NCBI GenBank assembly: GCA_027621615.1
Contig: JAQCBC010000002.1
Coordinates: 1-16,322, forward strand
DNA from: a bacterium
GTDB taxonomy: Bacteria > Margulisbacteria > Marinamargulisbacteria > UBA6595
Direction of reading: 5' to 3'
Length of the DNA stretch: 16,322 bases
The notes beneath the pieces were generated by a model. The model was not told the DNA's origin. It was given only the letters and a program-made list of their open reading frames with translations, and made no database searches. The translations under genes were made by a program, and so were the position numbers. This document shows, one piece after another, positions 1-7,325 of the stretch; the stretch's first letter is position 1; each line of letters starts with the position of its first letter.

Positions 1-424
1 CAGGGTGATGATCCAGGCGCTTGGCTTGAAACAAGTGGCCGTCTTTGCCGGACAACCCAACGGCCTTACCGCCGGCTTCATTAATTAGCGTAACAATGTC
101 GCTGTTAATTTTACCCGATAAAACCATTTCTGTGACTTCCATCGTTTCTGAATCGGTCACTCGAAGGCCATCAATAAACACGGTCTCTTTGCCAATGCGG
201 TTGAGCCATTTGGTAATATCTTTCCCCCCACCATGGACAATAATCGGATTAATGCCGACGTACTTCAACAATACAATATCTTGCGCAAATTGCTGTTTCA
301 TGGCATCGTCAACCATTAACGACCCCCCGTATTTAATGACAACAGTTTTGCCAAAAAAGTCTTTAATGTATGGCAGCGATTCAACCAATACGCGTGCTTT
401 ATCGATATTATCTTTGTATATCAC
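1..424 (-). CDS. argB: Acetylglutamate kinase, N-terminal part (runs off window)
   Basis: Phosphorylates N-acetylglutamate with ATP, the second step of arginine synthesis, in the cytoplasm. About 141 residues are visible; the C-terminal half lies beyond position 1. The amino-acid kinase fold is recognisable from the lysine/glycine loop KYGGS near residue 25, the HGGGKDI substrate loop near residue 55, and later GLRVTD and [12 protein letters not shown], all typical of ArgB. I chose the GTG at 422-424 because an in-frame TAA lies four codons upstream and no ATG precedes the conserved [12 protein letters not shown] stretch. There is no convincing Shine-Dalgarno, so it may depend on translation of argJ, which ends 57 nt upstream. 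It is the last visible gene of an argC-argJ-argB series. Identity is secure; the exact start is less so. Confidence 0.93.
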   Translation of the reverse strand, partial: MIYKDNIDKARVLVESLPYIKDFFGKTVVIKYGGSLMVDDAMKQQFAQDIVLLKYVGINPIIVHGGGKDITKWLNRIGKETVFIDGLRVTDSETMEVTEMVLSGKINSDIVTLINEAGGKAVGLSGKDGHLFQAKRLDHHP

Positions 425-481
425 TTTAATAGTTTATCGAAAAAGGGAATAAAATAGCAATGCTTAGCCCAAGTCAACCAT

Positions 482-1660
482 TTATGTATAGGCCACGTTG
501 ATATCAATGTATGTTTTGGATAAATCCGTTCCCCACCCTTCCACAACCACAGACCCACAACCCAGCATCAACTCAATCGCAACGGTATCGGATGCTTGCA
601 AGTGTTGACGCAATGTAGGGGTATCAAACGCGACGGGCTCCCCGGCTTGAAACACACACGTCCCGGCAATAGACAGCGCAATGCGCTCAACATTGACACA
701 TGCGGATGCCCCCGGTGCTTTACCCGCTGCGGCAATAATACGACCCCAATTGGGGTCCCCGCCATGCACCGCTGTTTTTACCAATGGCGAGTTAATAATG
801 GCCTTCACAATGTGCTGCGCTACCGTCACATCGGGGGCCTGACGCACCGTCACATGCATCAGTTTAGTCATGCCTTCGCCGTCCCGAACAATTTGAATCG
901 CCAAGTCTCGACATGCCTGATACACCAGCTTGTAATACAGATCAGACTGAATAGGGTCCGCCCAATCAATCGTACAGACCGGACGGGATATAATCAGCGC
1001 TGTATCATTGGTTGACGTATCGGAATCCACAGAAATCATATTGAAGGTATCGGCAACCGCACGAGAAAAGATCGCCTGAAGAAGCTCGGATTCGATGGCA
1101 ACATTGGTGACCAAAAATGCAAACATGGTCGCCATATTGGGTTCAATCATTCCTGAGCCTTTGGCCATCCCAGCGACCTCAACCGTTTGCCCATTAATAA
1201 TCGCTGTTTGATGGGTTGATTTCGTAACCAAGTCGGTGGTTAACATAGCGGCCATGCATGCATCTGAATCCTGAGCATGCGGGGATTGGAACAATCGCAC
1301 GGACCCTGCTTGTATTTTATCTAAGGATAAGGGCTCGCTAATTTTACCTGTTGAGGCAATGGCCACTTCTTCAAGCGTCAATCCCAAAGAATCAGCGGCT
1401 ATGTGCTGCATCTGCTCGGCCGTTTTAAATCCAGCAGAACCGGTTAACATGTTGGCATTCCCAGAATTAAAAAATATCGCTTTAAATTTGCCCAAATGCC
1501 GATATTGCTCCGTGATTAATACCGGCGCCGCCCGACACACATTTTGCGTAACCACACAGGCAGAAGCACAGGCATCGGGCACAAAAATATAGCCAAGATC
1601 GCGTTTTCCGCTGAGCTTGATCCCCGACGCAATACCATCTAAATAAACGCCATCGATCAT
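482..1660 (-). CDS. argJ: Glutamate N-acetyltransferase / amino-acid acetyltransferase
   Basis: Transfers the acetyl group from N-acetylornithine to glutamate, which closes the cyclic arginine pathway; many members can also use acetyl-CoA. At 392 aa it has the family's usual length. The self-cleavage site is present as KGSGMIEPNMAT, with predicted scission between Ala177 and Thr178, giving alpha and beta chains with Thr178 as nucleophile. Other family blocks are NSGNAN (65-70), ASTGKISEPL near 102, VDSDTSTND, DGEGMTK and GGDPNWGRIIAAAGKAPG. The protein ends DINVAYT, like the usual C-terminus. The start codon overlaps the argC stop as ATGA (1657-1660), indicating translational coupling. Whether it is mono- or bifunctional cannot be read from the sequence. 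No separate argA is visible in the window. Confidence 0.96.
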   Translation of the reverse strand: MIDGVYLDGIASGIKLSGKRDLGYIFVPDACASACVVTQNVCRAAPVLITEQYRHLGKFKAIFFNSGNANMLTGSAGFKTAEQMQHIAADSLGLTLEEVAIASTGKISEPLSLDKIQAGSVRLFQSPHAQDSDACMAAMLTTDLVTKSTHQTAIINGQTVEVAGMAKGSGMIEPNMATMFAFLVTNVAIESELLQAIFSRAVADTFNMISVDSDTSTNDTALIISRPVCTIDWADPIQSDLYYKLVYQACRDLAIQIVRDGEGMTKLMHVTVRQAPDVTVAQHIVKAIINSPLVKTAVHGGDPNWGRIIAAAGKAPGASACVNVERIALSIAGTCVFQAGEPVAFDTPTLRQHLQASDTVAIELMLGCGSVVVEGWGTDLSKTYIDINVAYT

Positions 1661-2646
1661 TGTCGGATCCCGATTGTCTCATTAAAACCAAATTTGATAT
1701 TCATGGCCTGAATGGCTTGCCCAGCTGCACCTTTAATTAAATTGTCAATGGCAACAAACACCACCAACCAATGATCATCATAGACCTGAACCCCAATTTC
1801 ACACCGATTGGTCCCAACCACACGCTTGGTTTTGGGTACATCAGCCACCAATTGAATGAACGGGCATGCCGCATACTGCTGCTGATACAGCGCACGAATC
1901 TGCTCGGCTGCCACTGGGGATTGGCACCGAATATAACTTGAACATAAAATACCCGCATCCATGGGAACAATATGCGGCGAAAACAGCACAGGCCGACCCA
2001 CCACCTGCGTGACTTCGGCCACATGGCGATGATGATAGGTATTGTACGGCAATACCGCTTCGTTGACTTCACAGTATAGGCTCGTGGGAACTACTTTTTT
2101 CCCGGCACCGGACATCCCAGTTTTGCCATCAATCACAATGGTGTCCACAAAGGATTGATCCCGCAGGGGATACAGCCCCAAGATCATAGCAGTTGCAAAG
2201 CAACCGGCTAATGCACAATGCGGCTTTTCCTGAATATCAGACCGAAACAATTCCGGGATCCCATAAGAAAATTGATCCAACAAATCTGGGTTTTCATGTG
2301 GAATAGCATAATGACGCTCAAACGCCTCAGGGGAGTCCAATCGAAAATCCGCCGACAAATCAAACACGGAAATCTCTGTTTTTTTTGTGAGTTGATGCAT
2401 CCACACATGGGATGTTGCATGGGGCATGGCCATAAATAACACATCCACATTGGGAGGGCTAAGCGGATCAAATTGACTAAAAACCAAATCGGGATCCTGA
2501 ACAAATGCGTAAATATCCGATACCAATTTACCAGCATGGGTTGAACTGCCCACAAACTCAAGATCCAAATGGGGATGCTCGTGAACCAGGCGGACTAATG
2601 TGGATCCAACATACCCTGCAGCCCCGACAATACCTGCCCGGATCAT
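1657..2646 (-). CDS. argC: N-acetyl-gamma-glutamyl-phosphate reductase
   Basis: NADPH-dependent reduction of N-acetylglutamyl phosphate to the semialdehyde, the third step of arginine synthesis. The Rossmann loop GAAGYVGS is at residues 8-15. The catalytic cysteine is Cys149 in AGCFAT, where many ArgC proteins have a PGCYPT-type motif. Further family marks are DLSADFRL (96-103), the glycine-rich TGMSGAGK (176-183), HHRHVAEVTQ (205-214) and the PHIVPM block. At 329 aa the length is normal for the shorter type-1 ArgC. Only one nucleotide separates its ATG from the rplS stop codon, and no strong Shine-Dalgarno is visible, so it is probably translated by coupling to the ribosomal gene before it. 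Confidence 0.96.
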   Translation of the reverse strand: MIRAGIVGAAGYVGSTLVRLVHEHPHLDLEFVGSSTHAGKLVSDIYAFVQDPDLVFSQFDPLSPPNVDVLFMAMPHATSHVWMHQLTKKTEISVFDLSADFRLDSPEAFERHYAIPHENPDLLDQFSYGIPELFRSDIQEKPHCALAGCFATAMILGLYPLRDQSFVDTIVIDGKTGMSGAGKKVVPTSLYCEVNEAVLPYNTYHHRHVAEVTQVVGRPVLFSPHIVPMDAGILCSSYIRCQSPVAAEQIRALYQQQYAACPFIQLVADVPKTKRVVGTNRCEIGVQVYDDHWLVVFVAIDNLIKGAAGQAIQAMNIKFGFNETIGIRQ

Positions 2647-2647
2647 C

Positions 2648-3019
2648 CTAGCTATCGGATTGCGTGGCTTCGACTTTTGCTTTTAATCGAGTTGCCTTGG
2701 TTCCTTTTCGGTCTCGTAAATAGAATAGCTTAGCCCGACGAACACTGGATTGCCGAACCACTTCTATTTTAGACACCAACGGAGAGCGAACTAAAAATGT
2801 TTTTTCTACCCCAATTTTATCAACGATTTTACGAACCGTGACAACCTCTTTAATATTGCCTCTATTGCGACGACTAATCACAACCCCTTCGTAGCGTTGA
2901 ACCCGCTCTTTTTTCCCTTCACGAATTAATTGATGAACCCGAATGGTATCGCCAACAGCATATGCAACAGCATCGTCTTTGGAAATCGCTTCTAGGTCTT
3001 GTATTATTTTAGATGGCAT
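2648..3019 (-). CDS. rplS: 50S ribosomal protein L19
   Basis: L19 sits at the 30S-50S interface of the ribosome. The 123-residue protein matches the family throughout: GDTIRVHQLIREGKKERVQ, then YEGVVISRRNRG, VRKIVDKIGVEKTF, and the C-terminal VRRAKLFYLRDRKGTKATRLK. A good Shine-Dalgarno (AAGGAG at 3032-3037) lies about 12 nt before the ATG, partly inside the end of trmD's downstream spacer. Its position right after trmD is the common bacterial order. It is followed after 1 nt by argC, which is not a standard neighbour. Confidence 0.97.
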   Translation of the reverse strand: MPSKIIQDLEAISKDDAVAYAVGDTIRVHQLIREGKKERVQRYEGVVISRRNRGNIKEVVTVRKIVDKIGVEKTFLVRSPLVSKIEVVRQSSVRRAKLFYLRDRKGTKATRLKAKVEATQSDS

Positions 3020-3022
3020 AAT

Positions 3023-3769
3023 TCAAATTCTCTCCTTTCCTTTTAGAGTAGATAATAACATAATTTGCTCGGCTTGACTAGGCTGATACGCACTCAATAA
3101 CTGGGGGTGATTAAAAAATGTGGCCGACAACGCCTGATGCTGCTTCCAATCAGCAATGCGTTGATGATGCCCACTGAGCAAAACATCGGGAACAGGGTAT
3201 TCTGGATCAGCTCCCAAGGCTCGTGGCTGTGTGTAGGTGGGGGGTTCCAACAACGCCGATACATACGAGTCATCCGCCACATTGTCCATACACCCCACAA
3301 CACCGGGCAACAACCGAACCGTGGCTTCCGCCACCATTAATGCCGGCAAATCCCCCGATGAAACAACATACGGCCCAACGGACACCGGTACAATGGGCAA
3401 CAGATCAAAAATGCGATAATCCACCCCTTCATAGTAAGCCGATACAATGATTAAGCCGGAGCCTTTGGCCCATTCGGTTGGCATGGTCTGATCAAGCGCT
3501 GTTCCAGATGGGCTCATTAAAATCATGGGGTAGTGGGTGTAATCCGGAATAGCCATTACGGCGCTTTGAACCACGTCCGCACGAATTACCATGCCCGACT
3601 GCTTGCCAAAGGGTGCATCGTCAATTTGTTTCCGATGCCCCACACCATGCTGCCGCAAGTCAATGCAGTCAAAAGAAAACCGACCAGCATCATACCCCTT
3701 TTTCAAAACCCCTCGCAGCAATGCGGCCTCCATCACCTCCGGAAAGAGGGTGACTAAGTAGATCCGCAT
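3023..3769 (-). CDS. trmD: tRNA (guanine-37-N1)-methyltransferase, divergent
   Basis: Methylates G37 of tRNAs with S-adenosylmethionine and so prevents +1 frameshifting; it is a trefoil-knot (SPOUT) enzyme. The 248 aa length is normal. The start MRIYLVTLFPEV, the DDAPFG block, LMSPSG, YYEGVD, RLLPGVVG, DDSY and VPDVLLSGHHQRIADW blocks match TrmD in order. Relative to E. coli the catalytic Asp169 equivalent (in DDSY) and Arg154 equivalent (in VRLLPG) are kept, as is the Glu of YEG. Several glycines are changed: the usual GGG before GM is KQS, CG(R/H)YEG is SAYYEG, and IGDYVLSGGELP is VGPYVVSSGDLP. It starts 1 nt after khpA, with no clear Shine-Dalgarno, and no rimM gene intervenes. I regard it as a functional but divergent TrmD. 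Confidence 0.92.
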   Translation of the reverse strand: MRIYLVTLFPEVMEAALLRGVLKKGYDAGRFSFDCIDLRQHGVGHRKQIDDAPFGKQSGMVIRADVVQSAVMAIPDYTHYPMILMSPSGTALDQTMPTEWAKGSGLIIVSAYYEGVDYRIFDLLPIVPVSVGPYVVSSGDLPALMVAEATVRLLPGVVGCMDNVADDSYVSALLEPPTYTQPRALGADPEYPVPDVLLSGHHQRIADWKQHQALSATFFNHPQLLSAYQPSQAEQIMLLSTLKGKERI

Positions 3770-3770
3770 G

Positions 3771-4004
3771 CTACTGCGTTATAATTTCAACGTTAATTTT
3801 TCGATTGTCTCGGCCACCGGCTGATTTGACCAACGTGCGAATGGCATTGGCAATCCGACCCTCACGACCAATAACTTTGCCGGCATCACTTTGGTCAACT
3901 TTCACCTCAATCACCGATGTGCTGGTTGTGGAAACCTCTGTAACCTCCACGTTATTGGGGTTGTCAACCAATGCTTTAACAATGTATTCGACTAAGTCTT
4001 TCAT
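3771..4004 (-). CDS. khpA: KH-domain RNA-binding protein KhpA
   Basis: Small RNA-binding protein of the KhpA/YlqC family, which in some bacteria works with KhpB. The 77-residue form starting at 4004 begins MKDLVEYIVKALVD, as family members do, and carries the KH signature AGKVIGREGRIANAI with the GxxG loop GREG at 46-49. The open frame extends upstream to 4079, but that longer start would overlap the end of rpsP by 65 nt and add 25 residues without family resemblance, so I prefer the ATG 10 nt after the rpsP stop. Shine-Dalgarno signal is weak. The rpsP-khpA pairing is widespread in Bacillota and Cyanobacteriota. Confidence 0.93.
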   Translation of the reverse strand: MKDLVEYIVKALVDNPNNVEVTEVSTTSTSVIEVKVDQSDAGKVIGREGRIANAIRTLVKSAGGRDNRKINVEIITQ

Positions 4005-4014
4005 GCATGATGAC

Positions 4015-4383
4015 TCAGTTTTCTGAATCGGCGTTTCCGGATCCGTCAGATTGCTCTTGTTCATTAGATTCGACCACATGGCTACCTCGCTTTTCTTTAA
4101 TTTTAAACTTTCTCTTAAATTGTTTTTTAAACTCTTTGGCTACTGATTCAGAATGCTGTGAAACCAAGCGTTTCACAGTATCGGTTGGCTGAGCGCCCAC
4201 CCCCATCCAATAGCGCAATCGATCTTCTTTAATTGTAAAAATCAACGGCTCTCGCATTGGGTTGTATTGGCCAATAGACTCAATAACCGCCCCATCTCGA
4301 GGACTTCGGCTATCCATGATAACAACCCGATACGATGGATTGTCTTTGTTTCCAAATCGCTTTAATCGCACTTTTACTGCCAT
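4015..4383 (-). CDS. rpsP: 30S ribosomal protein S16
   Basis: S16 is needed for assembly of the 30S body. The core is clear: [19 protein letters not shown], then [23 protein letters not shown], and [18 protein letters not shown]. At 122 aa it is longer than the usual 80-90. The extra C-terminal part is first lysine-rich (around residues 85-100) and then acidic and polar, ending near GSGNADSEN; such variable tails are known in S16. A Shine-Dalgarno GGAGG lies at 4394-4398, inside the end of rpsA, which stops 2 nt before this gene. Confidence 0.96.
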   Translation of the reverse strand: MAVKVRLKRFGNKDNPSYRVVIMDSRSPRDGAVIESIGQYNPMREPLIFTIKEDRLRYWMGVGAQPTDTVKRLVSQHSESVAKEFKKQFKRKFKIKEKRGSHVVESNEQEQSDGSGNADSEN

Positions 4384-4385
4384 AA

Positions 4386-5663
4386 CTAATTCGCCTCCAC
4401 TATCGTTTCTTCTGTATTAAGAACAGAATCATCAGCATTTGCACTCTGTTCACGGTCTTCAATGTTGGTGCATGGACCGTCTTGATCAACACCAATGAGA
4501 CTCAATCCAATTTTTTGCTTATCTGGGAAGAACTTAATAATTTTTGCTTTGCATTTGTATCCTTCAGACACCACATCTGCTACATTTTCAACGCGATCCG
4601 TCGAAAACTTGCTAATGTGAATCAAGCCTTCAATGCCATGCTGCAATTCAAAAAAAGCACCAAACGTAGCAATGCGTGTTACAACACCTTCAACAATATC
4701 GCCTTCGCGATAGAGTGTTTGTGCACGCAACCACGGATCGGGCTGCAACTGCTTCATGCCCAAAGAAACCCGGCGATTTTCTGTACTGACACCCAAAACA
4801 AACACTTGAACCTCATCACCAACAGCAATCACGTCTGATGGGTGACGGACACGCGTCCATGACAATTCACTAATGTGGACTAATCCTTCGATGCCGTGAC
4901 CGATATCCACAAAAGCCCCAAAGTCTTTAATGTTGGTTACCGTACCGTTAAGCACCTGACCGGAATCCAACTCCTCAAAGAAAGCATCCGTTTCTTTGAC
5001 CTGACTTTCACTGGGACGCTGCCGGGCCTTCTTAGCTGAAAATACGACTTTCTTCTTTTTTTGATCAACGGAAAGAACCACCACTTCCAGTGACTTTCCA
5101 ATATAATTTTCAAGCGAATCGTCTGGACCAGTGACCGCGTGGGAAGCCGGAATAAACCCTTTAACGGTGTTAAACTGGGCCACCAAGCCACCTTCCACCT
5201 GATTGTTGACCGTAACAGACAACACATCCCCAGACTGTGCGGCATCTTTAAGATACTGCCAAGCCAATGCGAAAAAGGCGCGCTTTCCTGAAACCAATGT
5301 GTACCCTTCTTTTGTCTCTAATTTTACGATAGTAACATCCACCTGGTCACCCGGTATGATCGTTAATGGATCACCCAACAGAGTTTTTTTCGGCACTTCA
5401 TTGTTTGGCATAAAGGCATCGGATTTATACCCAATATCTAGCAGGATCCCTTCCTTCTCAATACTGCTCACTATGCCTTGAACGGTCTGCCCAATTGAAT
5501 AATCAACAATTAAATCATTAACTGCTTGACCAAAGAAATCTTCTTCGTCCATCTCATCGGGCTCAAATCTCATACTTGCCCCAGATTGTTGACTTGTTTC
5601 TGTGCTTAGAATTTCGTCATCATTTTCCATTAAATTACCATTATTATTTTCCACGTCCGTCAT
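4386..5663 (-). CDS. rpsA: 30S ribosomal protein S1 (four S1 domains)
   Basis: S1 binds mRNA and helps place it on the 30S subunit. The 425-residue protein has an acidic N-terminal leader of about 55 residues, then four S1/OB-fold repeats at roughly 57-127, 142-212, 233-304 and 318-389. Repeat 3 has the canonical [24 protein letters not shown] block and repeat 4 the related [22 protein letters not shown]. The tail is acidic. The number of repeats is below the six of proteobacterial S1 and closer to the shorter S1 of Gram-positive and cyanobacterial groups. A consensus AGGAGG (5668-5673) sits 4 nt before the ATG, and a promoter lies just upstream, making this the head of the translation/arginine operon. 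Confidence 0.95.
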   Translation of the reverse strand: MTDVENNNGNLMENDDEILSTETSQQSGASMRFEPDEMDEEDFFGQAVNDLIVDYSIGQTVQGIVSSIEKEGILLDIGYKSDAFMPNNEVPKKTLLGDPLTIIPGDQVDVTIVKLETKEGYTLVSGKRAFFALAWQYLKDAAQSGDVLSVTVNNQVEGGLVAQFNTVKGFIPASHAVTGPDDSLENYIGKSLEVVVLSVDQKKKKVVFSAKKARQRPSESQVKETDAFFEELDSGQVLNGTVTNIKDFGAFVDIGHGIEGLVHISELSWTRVRHPSDVIAVGDEVQVFVLGVSTENRRVSLGMKQLQPDPWLRAQTLYREGDIVEGVVTRIATFGAFFELQHGIEGLIHISKFSTDRVENVADVVSEGYKCKAKIIKFFPDKQKIGLSLIGVDQDGPCTNIEDREQSANADDSVLNTEETIVEAN

Positions 5664-5695
5664 GCATCCTCCTGAAACAAATCTAGCTGAGTAAT

Positions 5696-5725
5696 ATTAT
5701 AAACCAAATTGACTGTCATTGACAA
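5696..5725 (-). promoter_or_regulatory. Sigma70-type promoter for the rpsA operon
   Basis: On the minus strand a perfect -10 hexamer TATAAT (5696-5701) follows a -35-like TTGTCA (5720-5725, five of six matches to TTGACA) after an 18-nt spacer. Transcription would start near 5689, leaving a short leader of about 25 nt that carries the rpsA AGGAGG at 5668-5673. The element fills the 69-nt gap between the glmM stop and the rpsA start. It is the best promoter I can see in the window. No intrinsic terminator for the upstream glmM unit is visible in the gap, so read-through is possible. Confidence 0.7.
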
Positions 5726-5732
5726 ATTTAAT

Positions 5733-7085
5733 TCAGCCATTGGTCATTGTCGCCTTCACCTGAGCCATCATAGCCTGGCACAACGCCTGTGTTTTGGCTT
5801 CAATAAAAATGCGGACGATGGGCTCAGTGTTGGAACTCCGTACATGAATCCAGCCGTCCGGGCCCATCAGTTTCAAGCCGTCTGCGTCATTTGCTGTGTA
5901 GTCTGAAAATTGATTACTCAACGCATGAATGAGCGCCTCTAAATTCATTGAGTCCGTCACCGGCACTGACGCTTTGAGAAATTCATACCGATCAAATTGA
6001 TCGGCCCATTGCGACACGCGAACGGATTGCGTCACTAGCGCTTTTAACAACAACGCCATCCCCACCAAGCTATCACGCCCCCATCCCACTTCCGGATAAA
6101 TCACGCCCCCATTGCCTTCACCGCCAATTAAACCGCCATGCTGCATTAAGGCCTGTGTCACATGTGTCTCACCAATTTTAGTTTGAACCAGTTGCGCCTG
6201 ATGCCGTGCGACAATATCATGCAACAAGGCTGAGGTTGATAAATTAATCACTACCGTTGAATCCACGGCATTGTGCGTGCTTAATAGATAATCGACGCAC
6301 AACCCCAGGGTATAGTCTTCGCCAATATAGCGTCCCTGATCATCGATAACAACCAGCCGATCCGCATCGGGGTCTTGCACAAACCCAATATCATACCCGC
6401 CCGACTGCATCCGGGAAACAATGTCGTCTAAATTAGCCCGAACGGGTTCCGGAGGGTGTGAAAAGTACCCGTCTCCATCCGATTGCATCAGATCGTACCG
6501 AACCCCCAATGCATCCAATAAAACGGGGGTCGCCAAACACCCCGTTCCATGATTGGCATCCACCAAGACCGACAAATGGGAAACATCTGGCATTTCAATA
6601 ACCGACACAATACGATTCACATGCCGCTGAATCGCATCCGGGTCCTGAACGCACTGGCCCACCCGATCCCATGGCATGCCCACGAGCTGATGGCGGTTGG
6701 CATAAACGCCTTGAAACTGCTCATACGCCGCATCATCCAAAAACGACCCGCTCGCTTGCATTAATTTCAAGCCATTCCAAGGCGCTGGATTATGCGATGC
6801 CGTAATCACAATACCCCCAGCTGCTTGATGATACCGAATGGCTTGCTGAACCGTTGGCGTTGGGACTTTGCCAATATCAATAACCGAACACCCGACACTG
6901 GTTAGCCCTGCTACTACGGCTTGCTTCAACATTTCATGGGACGGACGTGTATCGCCCCCCACAACCACAACACCCCCCGATACAAAATGTCCAAACGCAA
7001 CCCCCACATCCAAGGCAACGTACGGGGTCAATGTCTCCCCGACAATCCCCCGAATTCCCGACTGACTAACAATTAAACCAACCAT
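5733..7085 (-). CDS. glmM: Phosphoglucosamine mutase-type phosphohexomutase
   Basis: Member of the alpha-D-phosphohexomutase family, most likely converting glucosamine-6-phosphate to glucosamine-1-phosphate for peptidoglycan precursors. The 450-residue protein has all four active-site loops: the phosphoserine loop TASHNPAPWNG with Ser97, the metal loop DPDADR (238-243), the sugar loop GGEGNGG (321-327) and the phosphate loop RSSNTEP (416-422). The N-terminus (VSQSGIRGIVGE) resembles the GlmM subgroup of archaea, Bacteroidota and others rather than the E. coli form. A phosphomannomutase or phosphoglucomutase role cannot be excluded. Its ATG directly follows the ilvN TGA with no gap, and AGGAG (7092-7096) lies 6 nt before the start, so it is the last gene of the ilv unit. 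Confidence 0.85.
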   Translation of the reverse strand: MVGLIVSQSGIRGIVGETLTPYVALDVGVAFGHFVSGGVVVVGGDTRPSHEMLKQAVVAGLTSVGCSVIDIGKVPTPTVQQAIRYHQAAGGIVITASHNPAPWNGLKLMQASGSFLDDAAYEQFQGVYANRHQLVGMPWDRVGQCVQDPDAIQRHVNRIVSVIEMPDVSHLSVLVDANHGTGCLATPVLLDALGVRYDLMQSDGDGYFSHPPEPVRANLDDIVSRMQSGGYDIGFVQDPDADRLVVIDDQGRYIGEDYTLGLCVDYLLSTHNAVDSTVVINLSTSALLHDIVARHQAQLVQTKIGETHVTQALMQHGGLIGGEGNGGVIYPEVGWGRDSLVGMALLLKALVTQSVRVSQWADQFDRYEFLKASVPVTDSMNLEALIHALSNQFSDYTANDADGLKLMGPDGWIHVRSSNTEPIVRIFIEAKTQALCQAMMAQVKATMTNG

Positions 7086-7325
7086 TCACGACTCCTTAAA
7101 TTCACAATGAATCACATCCACTAACTTGGATACTTGCTTAATGATTTGCGGCCAAACAGACGCATCACCCGTCGCCACAACTGTCATATACGAATGAACC
7201 TTATCCGAGTCTGGCACAACTTGCAAAGACTCAATATTAAACCCACGGCGGGCAAACACCTGAGCGACGCGACTTAACACCCCAGGCTGATTGGCTACAT
7301 GAATATGAATCTCTTTCGTCATCAT
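7086..7325 (-). CDS. ilvN: Acetolactate synthase small (regulatory) subunit, ACT domain only
   Basis: Regulatory partner of IlvB; the ACT domain is the usual site of valine feedback. The 79 residues form one ACT domain: [31 protein letters not shown], then [10 protein letters not shown], and [13 protein letters not shown]. Most small subunits are about 160-180 aa with a second C-terminal domain. This one is shorter even than E. coli IlvN (96 aa) and IlvM (87 aa). The frame ends in a clean TGA abutting glmM, so this appears to be the natural size rather than a truncation. The ATG overlaps the ilvB stop (ATGA at 7322-7325), with GGGAG a few nt upstream. A second in-frame ATG follows immediately. 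Confidence 0.9.
   Translation of the reverse strand: MMTKEIHIHVANQPGVLSRVAQVFARRGFNIESLQVVPDSDKVHSYMTVVATGDASVWPQIIKQVSKLVDVIHCEFKES

Noticed and set aside
45..452. Open frame of 135 codons on the plus strand
   Set aside because: It is antisense to argB, whose conserved motifs are clear on the minus strand; the plus-strand translation has no recognisable pattern.
4005..4079. Longer khpA start at 4079 adding 25 residues
   Set aside because: It overlaps the rpsP end and the added residues do not resemble KhpA, while MKDLVEYI at 4004 is the family start.
5644..5667. Seven-codon open frame starting at the ATG touching AGGAGG before rpsA
   Set aside because: The ATG lies directly against the Shine-Dalgarno with no spacer, too close for initiation; the rpsA ATG 4 nt further on is the likely start.
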